NCBI GenBank assembly: GCA_026724425.1
Contig: JAIUCV010000401.1
Coordinates: 372,001-436,000 of the forward strand
From: Erythrophleum ivorense
Taxonomy: Eukaryota > Streptophyta > Magnoliopsida > Fabales > Fabaceae
DNA: 64,000 nucleotides
Reading direction: 5' to 3'
Position numbers and translations under genes: made by a program. Of the stretch, positions 10,871 to 22,131 are shown in pieces (position 1 is the first letter of the stretch; each line of letters opens with the position of its first letter). The notes beneath the pieces were generated by a model. It did not search any database. It saw only the letters and a list, made by a program, of their open reading frames with translations, and was not told the origin of the DNA.

Positions 10871-11690
10871 TTGAATGCTCCTTTTTCAAAAGTGCAGTCA
10901 GGGGTGCAGCTATCTTTCCATACCCTTTTACAAATAATCTATAATACCCAGTAAGGCCTAAAAAGCCCTGTAATGCCTTCTGATTCTGAGGTATGGGCCA
11001 AGAAGGCATAGCACTGATCTTAGAGGGATCGGCTTGCACTCCGAAGGCTGAAATCACATGGCCTAAATACTTTAAACGAGTTTGAGCAAACACTTTTTTG
11101 TTTTTAATTAATGACCAACTGATGCTCCTGTAATATCTCAAAGGCCTTTCTTAAATGCTAGATGTAAGTGATCCAATCTGCACTATAAACTAGTATGTCA
11201 TTAAAAAAACGAGAATAAACTTCCAGAGGAACGACTTGAATATCTCATTCATAAAAAATTGGAATGTTGATGGTGCATTCATCAATCCAAATGATGTGAC
11301 CATAAATTCATAATGGCCCTCGTGTACGAAATGTTGTTTTTGCTTCATCGCTAGGTTTGATGCATATTTGATGGTAATCTGATTTTAAATCCAGCTTAGA
11401 AAATATGGCTGCTACTTCTAGCTCATCTAACAATTTTTCAATCGCTAGTATAGGAAACTTATTCGGCATGGTGATCTTATTTAATGCCTTGTAGTCGACA
11501 CAAAAATGCCAGCTGCCATCCTTCTTTTTCACCTGTAGAACTGGACTTGAAAAAGAACTTGTACTGGGCCTAATAATCCCTTCAACCAGCATCTCATTAA
11601 CTAAGCACTCAATCTCAATTTTAGGCGTGAGGGTACTGGTAGGATCTAATATTAGGAGGTTATTCCCCAGGTTTGATGGAAATGGCATGA
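10871..11690 (-). pseudogene. Ty3/gypsy reverse transcriptase, catalytic motif mutated
   Basis: The open frame 11688-11308 carries LVNEMLVEGIIRPSTSSFSS, VKKKDGSWHFCVDYKALN and FSKLDLKSDYHQI. Downstream, frame changes lead to FFNDILVYS near 11190, where the FFDD catalytic motif has Asp changed to Asn. LKYLGHVISAFGVQADP and FLGLTGYYRLFVKGYG (thumb) sit within 11141-10930. The order is correct, but the active site and frame are lost. Confidence 0.92.
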
Positions 11691-12430
11691 TCCCAATTTC
11701 TATGAGGAGGTAATCCAGATAAGGGTTGGCAAATAGCAGGAAATTCCTCCAAAAGTTGTTGCACTACTGGTGGACACTTCAATTCAGTGTCAAGTTGCAC
11801 TGATAGTAGTCCAAATTCCACTAGAAAGCCTTGATCCCCTTTGTTCACAAAATGAAGCTGGGATTTCAATGAGACCAATGTCTTTGTTAAAGTAGGATCT
11901 CCATATAGACACATCATATCCTTCCCTGGACCTATCTTCATGGTAAGCTGTCCCCAGTTGTGTCTAACTTCCCCCAACGACTTCAGCTGTTCAATTCCCA
12001 ACATGAATTCAGCACTTCCCAAGTCAAACAAATAAAATATTTAGTTTATCTCCAGCATTTGGAGTATAAGGCTTACAGCGCATTTCTGATCTCCTCAGAC
12101 CTGATATCCATCTCCTACAGCCACAGCATATGGTTCTGTTTTGTGCACTGGAAGCACCATTCTCTCCATTAAGCTGGTAGCAATGAAATTGAGAGGCTCC
12201 CAGATCAGTGAGAAACAGAACCTCCTCACGGTTCAGTTGTCCTTTCAACTTCATCGTGTGATTTCTGGCGAGCCCCACTATATAATTCATGGAAAGTTCC
12301 ATAGATGTTTCCCTTGGATCTTGTACCTCAGTAGCATCATTATTCGGTTCCTCCGCTTCTTCCTCTGGAGTTGCATCTTCGTCCACCTCCGTCAACAGGG
12401 TCTACATCTGCATGTTTCGACACTTATGGT
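11691..12430 (-). pseudogene. Ty3/gypsy protease region
   Basis: The frame 12395-12024 has a Glu/Asp-rich linker, then MKLKGQLNREEVLFLTDLGASQ. The protease active site DSGAS/DTGAS is DLGAS here. The downstream frame 12031-11660 contains FMLGIEQLKSLGEV and the usual LLEEFPAIC...LPPHR connection to RT. A frameshift near 12030 separates the two halves. Confidence 0.85.
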
Positions 12431-13436
12431 TAGGACCAAATTTTTCATCACACTAAAAGCAGAGAGACCCAACTCTCATTTCCATGCCACCTTTGCGTCA
12501 GTTAGTTGGTGGTAATTGCTTCTAGGCTTGACAGAAGAAGATGCCATCCCTGCCTTAGCCGAAGGAGACGACGCTACCGATGTAGGAGTCTTAAGACTCG
12601 ATGCTATCCATGCCGTTTTAGACCCTTTCGAAAAACTGAGGAGAATATTAACTCTGCTGGGCTTGTGTTGGACTGAAAACCGAGTAGAGTAATTTTGAGT
12701 TGCACTCCATTTTGGGCCCATGTTGGGCTGAATTTCCCTTGATGCTCAGGGCTCTCTTGACCGACCCAAAACCTGATTTTTTTCCTCCACAAGCTGAGCA
12801 GCTTCAATCAGTTCGTTCAGCGTCAACGGTTGTAGTAGACACCTCAACCTTGACCTCTTCTTTTAGGCCATTCTTGAATGCTTCGATTGACATCTCATTA
12901 GAAGCATAAGTTAGGGGTGCCAATAGAAGCTTAAACTGCTCAACAAACTTAGCAACCGAATTGTGTTGACATAAGGACATCAACAATTCATAGTTGTCAC
13001 CGAATTGAGGTCCATGGAAACGGCGAATTAGTGCCTCCTTAAGAGTTGTCCATGTGCGTACGAGTTGCCAGGCGTCTAACCATTGAAACCAATTCAAAGC
13101 CCTTCCCTCCAAACATACCATTGTGACATCTAGCTTTTCGGAATCGGTGATTTGATTCACCTGGAAATAGTGTGCAGCTCGAAACACCCACCCCAACGGA
13201 TCTTTGCCTGCAAACAGAGATATCTCTAGCTTACGAAGTTTGCTATATTCCTTCTCACTAGTAGAGCCTTCTCCTTCTATAACCTCTCTTCTTGTTTCAA
13301 CTGGTGGCTGTAGTGGTCCTTCCTTGGCAGCTTGTTGCTGACCCTCCATTTGTCCCATCATTTCCTTCAAGTCATGAATCCATGCTTTGATTGCTCCTAT
13401 ATCTCTGTTCAGACAGATGATTAACCTCCTTTTCAA
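12431..13436 (-). pseudogene. Ty3/gypsy gag with zinc knuckle
   Basis: The open frame 13436-12804 (210 aa) is a retrotransposon gag: LRKLEISLFAGKDPLGWVFR, then AAHYFQVNQITDSEKLDV, LNWFQWL, LKEALIRRFHGPQFGD and FVEQFKLLLAPL. After frameshifts near 12800 and 12700 a Ser/Pro-rich stretch leads to a CCHC knuckle at about 12460-12420, CF-CDEKFGPNHKC, where one codon is a TAG stop. This is the best preserved large ORF in the window. Confidence 0.9.
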
Positions 13437-13484
13437 TGTTTTCTACTTTGCCTTCCATTCTAGTTTCACCATTCCCTGGCTGAT

Positions 13485-13497
13485 GGCTCTGATACCA
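13485..13497 (-). other. Primer binding site
   Basis: The minus strand reads TGGTATCAGAGCC, a perfect match to the complement of plant initiator Met-tRNA 3' end. It lies 3 bases downstream of the 5' LTR. Confidence 0.9.
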
Positions 13498-13500
13498 AAT

Positions 13501-13947
13501 TGATAGAAACCAAGACTAAATTACTGGGAAATGCTATCTTTATTAATAGGTTCAAATATCTCAGCCAATTCCTTCCTTTATCAGACTAGGAAGAAATGTA
13601 GTTACAGTCTACTGATACTGACAAAACCACCATATGAGAGTAGCAAAACAAGACACATAAGAAACTTCCTTAGCATTCGAGAGGCTAAAGGCTCTCATGT
13701 ATTTGCACCAAATCTTCCACACGCTCCTCCCTTTCTATTATATTCCCATAACTGATTTTGTCCTTTTCTGCCCAACTCAGCAGCCCCAGCAGCCTCCCCA
13801 CTTAGCTCTGTTTAAACTATTGTATGATTTCCTTTCTTGGTCCTTCTAGAATAGGTCTTGAGCTTCTTAATCTGATCTCTTCTCTTAGGCCCAATTCCTA
13901 TTTGTGTTCTGTAAACCTTGGGCTCTGTGGGCTGTATGGGCTTGTCA
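13501..13947 (-). repeat. 5' LTR of the chromodomain element
   Basis: It runs from TGATAG (13501) to CTTGTCA (13947) on the + strand and aligns with 8515-8970. An ATG-initiated frame on the + strand (13531-13755) is mirrored in the other LTR (8543-8776), but it reads the antisense strand of the element and is not considered coding. Confidence 0.93.
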
Positions 13948-15573
13948 TGCGTCCTCTAACTAAATAACATGATAATGCTTTCTAACCATTGAGGGCAATC
14001 TTTGTGCTACTTAACTACAATTATTCCAGTTTGACTGATATAAAAGGAATGAAAGAAGATAGCTAAATTTCTGTGGCTAAATTTCTGCAATCTTAGATGT
14101 GCTAGGCAAAGTAAGAATGCCCAGACCTCTTGTGCATAGCTTGCGTGGTTGAAAGTTTTTGATAGATATTAAAAAAAAAAAGGACACTGTAATGTCAAAG
14201 CTTTATCCCCTAGGTTGTTTCATGTACTAGGGGGAGTGGGTGCATCTATCAGGAACCTCTAATGTGCAGCTTGCACTTGAGAGGGTAAAATGTTCTAGTC
14301 TCAACTAGTTACCGAATAAATGATAGAGATTATCTTAATTATTTTATTTGGAATGTTTAAAATTTTAGAAAAATACAGCATCACAATCACAAACTTATGT
14401 TATTTTAATAATACATGTTATCTATTTCTTTTTTTTTTTTTTACTCTTTTGTCATTATATCTTTTTGAATTTTCTCTGCCTTCCCTTTACAATCCTTCAC
14501 CCAATAAAACACGCACTTTCTTTGCTCTCAATTCCCCCTCCCTTCTCTTCTTCTTTTACAATTGTTTTAGGATAAATTTTTGCCTCTTATTTTGCTTTCT
14601 TTTTCCTCAATTCAAACATAACGTACAGGGATGGAGTTTTGCTAAACAAATTAAAAAGAAATAGTGCTCCAAGAGAAAGAGAGGGAAAACAGAAGTTTAT
14701 TGCCAAAATCTTGAAGGGAAGGAAGGATGAGATAAAAATCAGATACTTAAGAAGGTATGGGTGAAAGCTTGTAAGTGAAAGGGAAAAGAACAATCCCAAA
14801 AGATATGGAAGATTGAAAAGAAAAAAAAAAGAAAAAAGAAAAGAGAAGAGAGAAATAAATGAGAAAAAATAACAAAACGTTGGTGGGTTTGGGTTGTTGA
14901 TTCTTTTTTGAAAAAAAGTTAACATTTTAAATGAATTTATTGTGATAATTTTAACCATTTGTTTTTTGAAAAACTGAAAGTTATATACTTTATTTTCTGA
15001 AGTGCAGCGGATATTGATCCTCCTATTCATATCTCATTTAATTGATTCTTCATATAGTGTACTCTAGGTGTCTTGATGGGGAAATCTTTGACTAATTCCC
15101 AATGTAATTAGAAGGATTTTTTTTTAATGTTATAATCTGCGTGTACGTGGTGTGTTGGCTTCTTGTGAGATGTCCTTACGTAGGGGTGTCTATATTTACA
15201 TGTTTTATTCTGAAATAATAGTAGTTTAAATAAGAGTATGTAAAATAAAAAAATTCTTCAATTTGGCCTTGTATAAAAATATCTTTGAAGTCATCTATAA
15301 ATAATATTATAAGTATATAAGTTTCACTCAAATTAATTTTAGATATAATGAAATTAGCAGTTTTGGAGACATTATATAAAATAAATGGTATGTATAACCT
15401 TATATATATATATATATATATGAGATTAATTTTTCTTATTTACCAGAATCATTGTGACCTTAGGGAGTGGAAGGTAACTAGTAGCAAATTTGCGGTAGTA
15501 GCCATTAATTATTAGTGATCCAGAGGATATGTACACATTCCAAAATGCTAAATATATGTTACGGTAAAGGTAG
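13948..15573. other. AT-rich spacer with pyrimidine and purine tracts
   Basis: No gene is recognised. A pyrimidine-rich stretch (about 14430-14610) is followed by a purine-rich one (about 14660-14875) on the same strand. These create long but low-complexity Phe/Ser/Leu frames on both strands (14320-14664 +, 14587-15030 -), judged non-coding. Confidence 0.5.
15401..15421. repeat. (TA)n microsatellite
   Basis: About ten TA units in a row. Confidence 0.95.
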
Positions 15574-15786
15574 AGGACTAAACTTTAGGTGTAATTTTTT
15601 TTTGTATTTTTGTTATTAGGTTATCTAATTAAAATATAATAAGTGTATAATTATCTAATAATAATATTATGAAAAATATATTATTTAATTTAAAGATTAT
15701 ACAGTTATTTACAAAATATAACTTATTATGTTATTATTAAATAATTGTACATATTCTGTGTTTTTAGAAAATTACAACCTAGTCCC
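15574..15786. repeat. Candidate fold-back / MITE-like element
   Basis: The left edge AGGACTAAACTTTAGGTGTA pairs loosely with the right edge, whose complement is GGGACTAGGTTGTAATTTT. The inner arms 15644-15663 and 15732-15751 are inverted copies with about 2 mismatches in 20. The interior is very AT-rich and has no ORF. No clear target duplication was identified, so the boundaries are tentative. Confidence 0.45.
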
Positions 15787-15928
15787 GATCTTTTAATCCT
15801 ATTGCGCCATGTATACTCCTAAATTTTGGTCAAAATTTGGGTAGAAGATTGGTTAATGACATGGTAATGTTGACTTAACAACCGTCACTTGAAACAACGG
15901 AGCGAACCAGATCGTTTTCTGAGAAGCC

Positions 15929-16093
15929 ATGAAGCAATCAGCGATCTGCCATTTTCGCACAGTGCCCTCCGCTTTCTCTCCACCCCAATTTTCGGTTCCT
16001 GTTCACCACATTTTTTCCTCCTCTGCAGAAATTTTCGAAGCTTCGAACGTGAACCGACGAAACAAGAAGGATGATGCTAAAAGCTCGAGTTGA
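15929..16093 (+). CDS. Short unassigned ORF or 5' exon candidate
   Basis: An ATG at 15929 opens 54 codons to a TGA at 16091. The start is MKQSAICHFR and the end is rich in Asn, Lys and Ser. It lies in a GC-richer patch (about 15880-16110) unlike the AT-rich surroundings and unlike any retroelement frame seen here. A Ser/Phe/Pro-rich beginning would fit an organelle transit peptide, but no family is recognised. Overlapping frames in the other two phases (15889-16074 and 16071-16325) are equally open. It could be the first exon of a host gene, a decayed exon, or chance. Confidence 0.22.
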   Translation: MKQSAICHFRTVPSAFSPPQFSVPVHHIFSSSAEIFEASNVNRRNKKDDAKSSS

Positions 16094-18189
16094 CTGGAAG
16101 CTGAAGGCGAGCCTTCTTAAAGATCTTGATTCCGTGATCCTTGGTTTCTCAGAAATTCCAATCCCCATATATCGATTTGTCTCGATTGAATATGAATTCA
16201 AGCCATTATCATTCATAAAATTCAACTCCATCAGTGTTGGACATCGACCGCCATCTACATGCAGCCGGAGAAGAGTCTTTTTTTTTTTTTTCCTTTCTTT
16301 CGAATGTGTAATATTTGGAATCTGAAATCTAATCTGGCTGTAATATTTGGAATCGAATGTGTCGTATTGAGATTTGTGTAAGTCAACTGGGGGCATGATT
16401 CCAATCCTTTTGCTTTGCAGTTGTTCATCAAGTACTGTCATTACTGATTCGCATTTGTCGTTGTCATGGCTGCTTTTTCCCCTTCTTTAAATGGGTTTCC
16501 CCGATGTAGTTTGATATTAGCATTGGGTATTTGCCTTTTGGGTCATGATTTCAACATTAATGTTTGGAAATTTCACATGTTTTTAAAATTGAAGTAGGAC
16601 TGTCTTGAAATTGTTGCTATTGATGCTGAATGTTTTTTCTTCAGAGAAAATGATTTAGGATGTAGCACTAGAATGTTGTTTCTTGAACAAGTGGTTGTGA
16701 TCTACATTACAAAGAGTCAAAGCAGCTTTATGGCACAAAATTTCTCGGTTTTTTCATTATTCAGTAACTAGAAGCAAACTAAGGCAATAGCGTTCTTCAT
16801 GAGAAAACAGAGCATACCTTCACACTCCAAAGCACAAACAAAGAAACCAATAAGAGAAGCTCCAGAGAACAAAGATGTGAAGATGGCAGCAATCACCACA
16901 TGGAGATAAATGGGAACAAGGGAGGCCCAAGCGGTGCAAGTCTCCAAAATTGCTCCCTCAGAATGCTGCTACGAAACGTAAGGGTGATGCTTCATGTGGG
17001 TGATCCCAAAACGCAGCTGCATTTTGGCACGTTCAGAGGCAAAAATTTCCATATGATGAAACGCATCTTTTCATTAGAAGTGAAGCGGTGCGTTTTACTT
17101 ATAATGGGCGACGTGTCAAGCTTCCATCCTTTTGATCACACTAATAGCTAGGTTGTGCTGGTTACTTCAAGTTATTAATTAAAGTGGGGCTCCCTCTGCT
17201 GCTGGATGGATCTAGCGGCTCTCTTTCACGGAGCATAACAGCCTATTGTTCACTCTAAAAAAGGAGGGGATCCGAATGCGTAAAAAAACTGAACACTTGT
17301 TTATGTGTATCAATCATCTTATGCTCTATTTAATTTGATGTGACTGTATTATATAAAATTGTAAAAAAGAAAAAAAAAGGAAAAAACACCAAATCTGTCA
17401 ATTCAATGTTGTATAGAATGACACTATAGAAAGAGTTTTTAGTTATTGTTTGGTTACTCTTCAAAATTCGTGTATAATTAAAGCAATTGTACAAATTTCA
17501 AAATGATTAAAAGCTGGAGAACTTTAGCTCTCGATAGGTGAGCCTTATTGTATATTTCTTTAGCATCTTGATCGCTCAAACACGACAATTAAAAGTTTGG
17601 TTTGTGGCCAATTATTAAACATCTATAATATTTAGGAGAGCATGCCATGCATCCATGTGGGTTGACTTCGAATGAAATGCAGGTGTCGAAGCTTGAAGCA
17701 AAAATCTGATATAAATTGATTTAGGGCGTCTTGCAATTTTGGAAGGAGAGATTTGAGTGAAGAAGGTCAAAGAAGGGGAGGGCAATATGGTAAATTTGTC
17801 TTGGCCAATAATGATAATTTGCATTGGGTTGCACGTGTGAATTAAATTTATTGACAAAACGGTGATATTTAATGGTAGGGTACATAGTATAATTGGATTA
17901 AAAGGTCATGGGGTAAATAGCAATTTTTTAAATTGCCAAAAAAAATTATGATTATTGAATATTTATACAATATATGGTTTTAAAAAAGTTTTCAAGTTAT
18001 ATTTATAATTTAATGATTACATATTTAAATACACTACTCATGTTATTTGTTTAAAACAAAATACTACAATAATAAAGTTAAACTTGTATAATACAATAAT
18101 GGTAGTTTACAGCCTTACAAGGGAAATTTGGTATTTGCATTGCTCGTCTCAAAGGTACAATTATCATATTACCCTCATTTTGTTTGATT
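16094..18189. other. Spacer without recognised genes
   Basis: This region is AT-rich with no family match. Two weak points are noted: a TTTGCTTTGCAG acceptor-like site at 16409-16420, and a hydrophobic minus-strand frame around 16920-16818 ending at an AAG/GTATG donor-like site. The stretch 17340-18130 is AT-rich with A runs. The minus-strand frame at 17857-17615 shows no recognisable motif. Confidence 0.4.
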
Positions 18190-18770
18190 TGCTAGGCAAG
18201 ACAAGAGGTAATGAGAAGGCTTGCTTTGACAATTCCTTTCTAGATCCAAAAGGCACTAAAGTATCTATAGAGGCTACCTATGGGACTTTCTTTGTAATAT
18301 TTTGATTTAAGAATCCTAGCAAACAAAGAACTCCCCCTAGTGTCAATAATGCGCTAAACTTGCTTTGTTAGAAAGGCTTTATTGATTAGGTTAAAAGGTT
18401 TGAGGCCTATTCCACCTTCCTTCTAAGGTAAATATAGTTCTCTCTAGCTTAACAAGTACAATTTTCTTTCTGTCATTGTTAAAGCCCCAAAAGAAATTCT
18501 TGCATTTTGCATCAAGCAAGGAGCAAAATTTTTTAAGGGAATTGAAGACAGACTATAAATTAGGGAGGAGTTTAAAACAGATCTAATGAGGATCAATCTA
18601 GTAGTATACAAGAGCACATTAGCATTTCGAGATTGAAGCTTAAAATCTATTTTATTTAACATCTCTTGGTAGATATCATTTTTGTTTTTTCTGACATCAA
18701 CTAAAGACTCAAGTACTTCCCTAATTTAAAAGAGAAATTGTACTAAATGGGTCAAAGCAGAGGTTTTTTT
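18190..18770 (-). pseudogene. L1-type LINE fragment, RT C-terminal region
   Basis: The minus strand reads KYLGVLVDVRKN, KIDFKLQSRNANVLL, RLILIRSVLNSSLIYSLSS, then in a shifted frame NFFWGFNNDRKKIVLVKLE, then KEGGIGLKPFNLINKAFL. These are the thumb and C-terminal blocks of plant L1 ORF2 (YLGxP, LIxSVLxSxPxY, FxWG, GGLGxR...NxALL). Both 5' RT core and 3' end are missing. It is a different LINE group from the one at 1880-3290. Confidence 0.85.
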
Positions 18771-18992
18771 TTTGAAAGATGGGGTGTTTGAATTAAAAAA
18801 GATTTTAGATTGGGCCTTATTTGTTGGAAAATTCTATTACTTAGGCTTACATTAATTGTATTATTTTTGTTTTCTAAAATAAGAGTGGATTTGATACTAA
18901 GATTGTCATACCTAATAATTGGTGTACTTGAGATGCATTTCCTCTAACTCCTAAAAAAGACATTATATGGATTGGATTAAAAGGGTTAGTCA
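18771..18992 (-). repeat. Possible start of the 3' LTR of element Z
   Basis: On the minus strand, TGACTAACCC (18992-18983) fits the TGTAACACCC-type start of this LTR class and follows the degraded gypsy 3' end. About 200 bases remain before the LINE fragment. The similarity to the U/V LTRs beyond the first bases is weak. Confidence 0.4.
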
Positions 18993-19116
18993 TCCTAAAA
19001 TTAGGATTCATTTCTTGTCACAAATATTCACTTATAGCATACCATATCTCAATGGATTGGCGTTGGTTAATGGCCCATTGAGATTTTTATTGGCATAATT
19101 TTATTAGTGATCATAT
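18993..19116 (-). pseudogene. Z: 3' end of pol and untranslated tail
   Basis: The minus strand below T1 continues from the integrase C-terminus. A short stretch resembles the usual end of these elements, where a GACGAAAT-like motif precedes the polypurine tract and LTR: here GACAAGAAATGAATCC near 19025-19010. No clear chromodomain can be read. The assignment rests mainly on position. Confidence 0.4.
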
Positions 19117-21945
19117 TGTGATAATCCTAACATCTAATCATTGTAATTAAGGTTAAATACGTGATTAATAACCATAAATCAAGATTACAAGACATTACGA
19201 CTAATTACATTCAGAAAATGTAGAAAAATTTGAACCTTAATGTTATTAGGGTCATCAACCAAATAATTACAAACATTCATGTATACAAGGGACACAAACA
19301 CTCATTTATAAGTTTTTGATTCTATTACTCATTAATTCTAGCTCACAAGAATCTTCCACCAATGTTTCTAAGTCATCCCTTGAGGTTATCATGAGAAAAA
19401 CTAAGATTTCTAGGTTTGAATGAGAGTTTAGGGTCGTTAGTCGTCTTTGCGCCACGGCCAATTGCTCTCGGGTTCACTCTTTATCTTCTCAGATTTTGCC
19501 ATAGCTAACCTATATGGTGCTATGCTCGAGGAATCCTCCTAGAGCCTACCTCGTTTGCCTCTCGCTATTGGCTGCGGTCAATTCCCCCTTTCGCCACGAC
19601 TAATTCCTCTCTGGAACCCCTGACATAATTTCACAAAAGTTTGCCATGGCCAATTCTCATTTAGCTACGGCGAATTACCCTCTGAACGACTCTCAGTTTT
19701 GCCTCTCACATTTCACCGCAGCTAATTCCACTTTTCGCCACGGCAAATTGCTCTTTGGTACTTTTCTTGGGCAACTTCGCCTCTATTGGCCACGACTAAT
19801 AATATTTTGGATGTGGCGAAATGCTTTCTGATCCTACAACTCTTACAATCTTATCTCATACTCTCTACTCTCTCTCCAATGACACCCTAGGGCCACTCTA
19901 CCTTAATTTGTGGGGTTCCAATAGCTTTCACTATCCTAATTTATCCAGCTTATCTATCATTACTAGTTCAAGACTTAAATGTTAATTTCTACTCCTCCAA
20001 CTACTCTATATCAGCAAGTCCATAGAGTAATAACAGTAAGAGTTCATGAACTATCAACAATTATCATTCAATACATATTCCATTAGAGATTGCATACATC
20101 ACTGATTCAAATCAACAATCTAATATATCCCATGATGACATTTCCAATAGTAGACCATATCATGAATTCAACAAAGCTTATACATCAGATACTATATGTT
20201 CATACATCCAATACTAAGCTATAATAAGACTTAACTCCTTGATAGATACATTCCAACTAATCAAAATGTAAACACCTACACTTGGCAACATGATTACATG
20301 ATGATGCTATATAAATGAATAACAAAGATCAGCCCAAGTGTAGCCTCCTCCACACATGGCTGGAGCTTATGAATTTTCATCCACTTGCTTCCCCTTATCC
20401 TTACCCGAAGGGCCTTCATCTGAAAGTATGATCCCATGAAATGGGGTGAGATGCAAATCTTAGTAACCAAGAAAAATTCCATTCATATATTCCAGTTTAA
20501 TTAACATATATCCATGATTTCATATAAGCATCAGAAAACATACCAGCCATATTAGTAAATGAAACAATTAGGCTATCTATGATTACTATCCTATACTAGC
20601 AATCACAATTCCACATGTTAAAGGCCAATAACACCAGGAGAGGCCCGTCCACGGCACCTACTCCTCATTGAGCACAACCAGGGCTCAGTGTATCTGGGGT
20701 TTGATCATAACCCGATACCCGATTGAAGCACATGCACGGGTGACAGCAGCACCATAACTCCACCATGGACTCACAAGGTCCAATCACATATAACAGATAG
20801 CCACCCAATTCATTTAGCATCAAAATCATAATCATGTAGCAAATTAAAAATTAAAACAGAACGTATGTATGGAATTAGCATAAACCCCGGTTACCTCACT
20901 TTGCAGACAATTGAAAAGCCACTAGCAGTGCCAAAATCTCCCTATAACCATAACATTAGAAGATTACTACCTTAAATCGTCATGTACAGCAGCAACAAGT
21001 ACCCAAAAATTAAAATACTAATGGCTACTCAGAGGACACTTACCCAACCACTACAAATCTCCAAATTCGGATTGAATATGTCCTCTGCCAGAAACTTCAA
21101 TATATCACCCTAATTTCTAAGTAAATTCGTACATAATTAATACCTATACTACAAATCAACTATGGGGGTCTTAAACCAGTAGAAAATACATTAGAATGGA
21201 GAGTTTACACTTACCCAATATCCCTCCTAGCCTCTACCATCGAAAATCCTTTAAGAAAATACCAAATAATCACATTTCAGAATTTGGGTATGGTGAAAAT
21301 GCTCCAAATGAGAAGCCAATTGGGTCAAATTGAAAAGGAAGAGGAGAGGATTAAGTTATATAACTATTACCTTAGGCTGAATCTTGCTCTAGAAGTGGGA
21401 AATGGTGGAAATATGTTAAGAACCCTAGCCTCCCCTTTGGACCTCCGAATTTCCCTTATGTTTCTTGTGTTTCTACAGAATGGGGGTGATCAAACTGGTT
21501 TTTAGGGTTTTAGTTGGGTCCTAATATGGGTCATAGGTTGACCCAAAGGTCCAATTGTAAGTGGATTCTGATTTAAGCCTTGTTGGGCCAGCTTTCATTT
21601 GTTGGGCTGCAGACTTTTAATTGGGTTAGACCAAGTTTGAAGAACTCAATTGATTTGGGTCTGCATAAGGGTTATTGGGCCATTTATAAGAGTTTATGCA
21701 AGTTGGGTCTTGGGTTTCTAATTTATTAAATCAGATTAGGCCCTCCATTAGTTCCTAACCTTAGCCTACTTAATTTAATTTGGGCATAGATGGGGTTTCT
21801 AACTCAATTAAATCTCAAACTCATATTAATAATTTATCACTCTAAAATTTTCATTCACTTAACTTGCCCAATTATCCCATATTAATTATTCTTAATTAAC
21901 CCAAATCTATGATTAACACCTTAGTTAATTTTTTGGGGTGTTACA
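19117..21945 (-). repeat. T1: solo LTR, family T, with TSD CATAT
   Basis: On the minus strand it starts TGTAACACCCC (21945) and ends GGATTATCACA (19117), 2829 bp. CATAT flanks both sides (19112-19116 and 21946-21950), proving a single insertion with no internal region left. Its complement matches T3 and T2a in order, including the blocks ATTGGACCTTGT, GTCACCCGTGCA and GATTTGCATCTCACCC. It separates the two last pieces of Z. Confidence 0.92.
19451..19805 (+). repeat. Diverged GCCACGGC-type repeat cluster in T1
   Basis: Variants of GCCACGGCCAATTGCTCT recur about nine times, starting near 19451, 19498, 19571, 19592, 19643, 19664, 19716, 19737 and 19790, at irregular 20-75 bp spacing. In LTR orientation the core reads GCCGTGGC. 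Homologous clusters lie in T2b (about 27065-27445) and, inverted, in T3 (about 30900-31335). Confidence 0.75.
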
Positions 21946-22131
21946 CATATGATAGTTGGCCTAATACATATTTCAATTTAACTCTAGTTAGTGGTTAAAA
22001 GTATAGGCTATTAGATTTTCCTAAAATCTGTAAAGAGGGAAACAATATGACATTATTTAAGGTAAGGCTAAGTCCCCTCTCTAATCTTAATTTTGTGAGC
22101 TTATCCCATTAAAAATCATTATCAAGTCTAA
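21946..22131 (-). pseudogene. Z: integrase C-terminal fragment
   Basis: Minus-strand frames show RLERG followed by LTLNNVILFP, comparable to the gypsy block LERVG...LALPxxLxxVHNVFH with an internal deletion. Then a PLQIL-like segment (about 22022-22008) matches the PLQLxENLxYxE motif of Tekay/Del integrases. It is highly decayed and was identified partly by its position between V1 and T1. Confidence 0.55.

Larger units (their letters stand above)
8515..13947 (-). mobile_element. Chromodomain Ty3/gypsy retrotransposon, defective, both LTRs present
   Basis: This 5433-bp minus-strand element has LTRs of 447 and 456 bp, a primer site TGGTATCAGAGCC, gag-PR-RT-RH-INT in gypsy order and a C-terminal chromodomain. 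The flanks TGCTT (8510-8514) and TGCGT (13948-13952) match at 4 of 5 positions, a decayed target duplication. By hand the two LTRs differ at roughly 30 of about 440 aligned bases plus indels. Size and short LTRs suit the Reina clade of chromoviruses (inference). Stops, frameshifts and lost catalytic residues show it is dead. Confidence 0.93.

Noticed and set aside
14320..15030. Long Phe/Leu/Ser ORFs on both strands
   Set aside because: They follow pyrimidine and purine tracts and have no domain or codon signal.
15938..16441. 167-codon minus-strand ORF
   Set aside because: Low-complexity Lys run, no motif, overlaps + strand frames that look as good; probably open by chance.
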